Assembly (NCBI GenBank): GCA_040389445.1
Contig: JAZJZX010000012.1
Coordinates: 77,204 to 141,203, forward strand
Length of the DNA: 64,000 bases
Reading direction: 5' to 3'
DNA from: UBA5189 sp040389445
Lineage (GTDB): Bacteria > Chloroflexota > Limnocylindria > Limnocylindrales > CSP1-4
Shown: positions 60,047 to 64,000 of the stretch, piece by piece
How the letters are laid out: each line of letters opens with the position of its first letter
How positions within the stretch are numbered: the stretch's first letter is position 1
Translations under genes and position numbers: made by a program
The notes under the pieces: model-generated
The model's database searches: none
The model's input: the letters and a program-made list of their open reading frames with translations, nothing else
Told to the model about the DNA's origin: nothing

Positions 60047-60191
60047 TTCCGTGGAGCGGCTTGTCAAGACTTGACAGGCCCGCAGTCGTTTCCGGGACCT
60101 CGCGGTCGGGCGAGGCGAACGGAGAACCTTCCAGGCTCGGTCACCGTACAGATCGATGCGTACGCGGAGCCACGGGAGATTCGGAGGTCGG

Positions 60192-62255
60192 TTGGCAGGC
60201 GGAATCGCGGCCGAGGTCAAGAGCCGGCTGAACATCGTCGACGTGATCGGCGAGACCGTTCAGCTGAAGAAGGCGGGCACCACGTTCAAGGGACTGTGCC
60301 CGTTCCACGGTGAGAAGACGCCCTCGTTTACGGTCACACCTTCCCGCGACTCCTGGAAGTGCTTCGGCTGCGGCCTCGGCGGCGACATCTTCAGCTTCGT
60401 GATGCAGCGGGACTCGGTTCCGTTCCCGGAAGCACTCAAGTCGCTCGCGAATCGAGCCGGCGTCGAGATCGACGAGCGGACGAAACGAGAAGACGCCCAT
60501 CGCGCGCGGCTTCGGGACATCCTCGAGACGGCCATTGCGTTCTACCACCAGGTCCTGACGTCGACGAAGCTTGGAGCGCCCGCCCTCGACTACCTGCGCG
60601 GCCGCGGCTTCACCGACGCCACCATCGAGGCCGCGCAGCTGGGCTGGGCGCCGGATGGCTGGGACACGATGAGTCGCCGTCTGGTGGAAAAGCGTGGGAT
60701 CAAGCCCGAGGAGCTCATCGAGGTGGGCCTCGCGTCGCAGGGTCGCTCGGCAGGCCGTGGCGTCGGCGTGATCGATCGGTTCCGCGGTCGCGTCCTGTTC
60801 CCGATTCGGGACCAGAACGGTACCGCGGTGGGCCTCGGCGGTCGCATCCTCGGCAAGGAGGGGGTGGACGCCCAGGGCAATCCCCGCGACACCGGACCCA
60901 AGTACCTGAATTCCCCGGCAACGCCGTTGTTCGACAAGAGCCGAACCCTGTATCTCATCGACAAGGCCAAGGGTCCGATGCGCAAGTCCGGCCAGGCCGT
61001 GATCGTCGAGGGCTACACCGATGCCCTGATGGCCCACCAGGCGGGCTTCGACAACGTGGTTGCCTCGCTGGGAACTGCCCTGACCCCGGGCCAGGTGGCG
61101 CTCCTGACGCGCTACGCGAAGAAGATCGCGCTCGCCTACGACGTCGATGCCGCCGGCCAGAAGGCCGGAACCTTTGGTGTCCAGGCGCTCGAAGGGCTCA
61201 TCGGGCAGCTCGCGGCCACGGAATCCGGCGTCGAGCTGGACGAGGTCCGCGTGGTCCGCCTGGCAGACGACAAGGATCCCGACGAGGTCGTGCGCGAGTC
61301 ACCGGACCTCTGGCGCGAGGAGGTCAGGACGGCCCAGCCGATCGTGGACTACCTCATCGACACCTACGCGAAGACATGGGACCTCAAGACGCCCGGCGGC
61401 AAGGCCCGCTTCGTGGACGCGATGATGCCCACGATCCGTGCTGTGCCCAATCCGGTCATGCGCGACGGCTGGCTGCAGCGGGTGCGCCAGGTATCGGGCG
61501 TCGAGGAGCGGGTCCTGCTCGAGGTGCTTCGGAGCGGCCGGTCGGCCACCGGACTGCCGACGCCGGCCGGAGCGACGTCGGGCCACGGGCCTGGTGGCGG
61601 CTCGGCGGCCGACCGAGCCTCGCGCATCAGCGCCGAGAGTGTAAACGCCTCGCCCGACGCCCTGCGTGTCGGCGACATCCTCCGGGGGGTGCTGCCGCAG
61701 GAGCAGGAACTCCTTCGGCTCCTGCTGCTCGTGCCGGAAGTCCAGCTCAGGGTCACTGAATCCATCAGGCCCGACAGGCTGCCCAACACCGTCGCGAGGG
61801 AGCTCTTCCGAGCGATCGTCCTGGCTCGGGAGCCTGACGAAGAGGGCGTCCATCCGCCGTTCAGCCTCACGGCCCTCGTCCAGGCTCTCGACGCAGAGAC
61901 GGCGGCCCTGGCGCAGGCGCTCGTGGCCCGTCTCGAGCCGAATCCGCGAACGCTCAGCCAGCAGGATCTCGCCTACGAGGTCGAGCGCCTCGTCATCGAC
62001 CTCGAGGAACGCGCGCTCGATGAGCGCTCCGAATTTACCCAGGGAGCCATTGCCGAAGCAGAGCAGGAGGGCGATCGCGAGACCGCCGGCCGGCTGCTCC
62101 TCCAGAGCCAGGCCATCAATGAGCAGCGCCGTTCGCTCAATCGACGCCGCGAGCAGACCCGTCTGCTCAGCCGACCCACGGACCGGGCCGGGCATGGAGG
62201 GGACGGCGACAAGGCCGCGCCACCCAGCGCCCCGGCCGCGACGGGCCGTCCATGA
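60192..62255 (+). CDS. dnaG: DNA primase
   Basis: About 687 residues. The zinc-binding N-domain (VQLKKAGTTFKGLCPFHGEKTPSF, CFGCGLGGDIFSFVM) has ligands Cys 36, His 39, Cys 57 and Cys 60. The TOPRIM core shows VIVEGYTDALMAHQAGF and ALAYDVDAAGQKAG. The C-terminal DnaB-interacting domain ends in an Arg-rich coiled region. It synthesises RNA primers at the replication fork. TTG 60192 is favoured: GGAGG lies four nucleotides upstream and the N-terminus then matches other primases. ATG 60156 would add 12 residues. It is followed 42 bp later by rpoD, the classical macromolecular-synthesis pair. Confidence 0.93.
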   Translation: MAGGIAAEVKSRLNIVDVIGETVQLKKAGTTFKGLCPFHGEKTPSFTVTPSRDSWKCFGCGLGGDIFSFVMQRDSVPFPEALKSLANRAGVEIDERTKREDAHRARLRDILETAIAFYHQVLTSTKLGAPALDYLRGRGFTDATIEAAQLGWAPDGWDTMSRRLVEKRGIKPEELIEVGLASQGRSAGRGVGVIDRFRGRVLFPIRDQNGTAVGLGGRILGKEGVDAQGNPRDTGPKYLNSPATPLFDKSRTLYLIDKAKGPMRKSGQAVIVEGYTDALMAHQAGFDNVVASLGTALTPGQVALLTRYAKKIALAYDVDAAGQKAGTFGVQALEGLIGQLAATESGVELDEVRVVRLADDKDPDEVVRESPDLWREEVRTAQPIVDYLIDTYAKTWDLKTPGGKARFVDAMMPTIRAVPNPVMRDGWLQRVRQVSGVEERVLLEVLRSGRSATGLPTPAGATSGHGPGGGSAADRASRISAESVNASPDALRVGDILRGVLPQEQELLRLLLLVPEVQLRVTESIRPDRLPNTVARELFRAIVLAREPDEEGVHPPFSLTALVQALDAETAALAQALVARLEPNPRTLSQQDLAYEVERLVIDLEERALDERSEFTQGAIAEAEQEGDRETAGRLLLQSQAINEQRRSLNRRREQTRLLSRPTDRAGHGGDGDKAAPPSAPAATGRP

Positions 62256-62297
62256 CCACGATCCAGCCATCGTTTTCCGCAGGAGGAAGCAACCGCC

Positions 62298-64000
<1,703 letters not shown>

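Overview
The window is 64 kb of high-GC bacterial chromosome (roughly two thirds G+C by eye) with dense, mostly well-formed genes. Gene content suggests an uncultured Chloroflexota-type lineage (possibly Limnocylindria/Ellin6529-like). The pointers are a single-chain GlyRS next to ppdK, a dnaG-rpoD pair, a zinc-ribbon/cyclase/AAA regulator of the kind common in Chloroflexota, PspC-type sensing, and an F420-type (Ddn-like) reductase. That assignment is inference. No tRNA, rRNA, CRISPR array, IS element or prophage was recognised.

Layout. 1-6.3 kb: end of glyS, ferredoxin-NADP reductase, ppdK, NAD-malic enzyme and a small GNAT. 6.3-16.3 kb: a molybdate uptake and sensing operon (ModB, ModA, HTH-Mop regulator; no ModC ATPase) followed, after three small genes, by a catabolic operon: an AA_synth-family protein, an enamidase-like amidohydrolase, an LLM flavin enzyme, and a two-gene molybdenum hydroxylase whose Fe-S and Moco subunits are fused. 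This looks like a route for oxidising and opening an N-heterocycle (nicotinate-like). 16.4-27.4 kb: secreted DUF4232 and GH25 proteins, nucleoside hydrolase, a GH3 remnant, thymidine kinase, pirin behind a strong promoter/operator, a HAD phosphatase, a cupredoxin/YHS metal operon under a CsoR-like operator, PadR plus a membrane protein, a frameshifted secreted-protein pseudogene and a double-GNAT protein.

27.6-42 kb is nitrogen metabolism. A tandem glycine riboswitch controls a one-piece gcvP. A seven-gene leftward set (allH, allF, allG, carbamate kinase, biuret-hydrolase-like cysteine hydrolase, NCS2-type permease, allophanate-hydrolase C-domain-like protein) faces a PucR regulator, followed by an ammonium transporter. 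The set predicts uptake of a ureide or purine derivative, carbamoyl-phosphate formation by an oxamate-carbamoyltransferase-type complex, ATP from carbamate kinase, and release of ammonia. 42-50.7 kb: a VapBC and a MazF/PemK module flank a cell-envelope stress set (PspC/LiaF-like protein, PspC-histidine kinase, LuxR-type regulator); then tiny zinc-knuckle genes and a UvrD-family helicase. 50.8-59.8 kb: cyclase/AAA/TPR regulator, DUF998 protein, aldehyde dehydrogenase, a 36-bp perfect palindrome, an MMPL exporter and a secreted lipoprotein. 60-64 kb: a repeat-rich control region, dnaG and the start of rpoD.

Two patterns cut across genes. Many solitary genes have a TANNNT -10 box only 6-7 nt before the start codon and no Shine-Dalgarno, suggesting leaderless mRNAs. 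glyS-ppdK and dnaG-rpoD, which adjoin in many bacteria, lie at opposite ends of the window, as if about 56 kb of accessory genes had been inserted between them.
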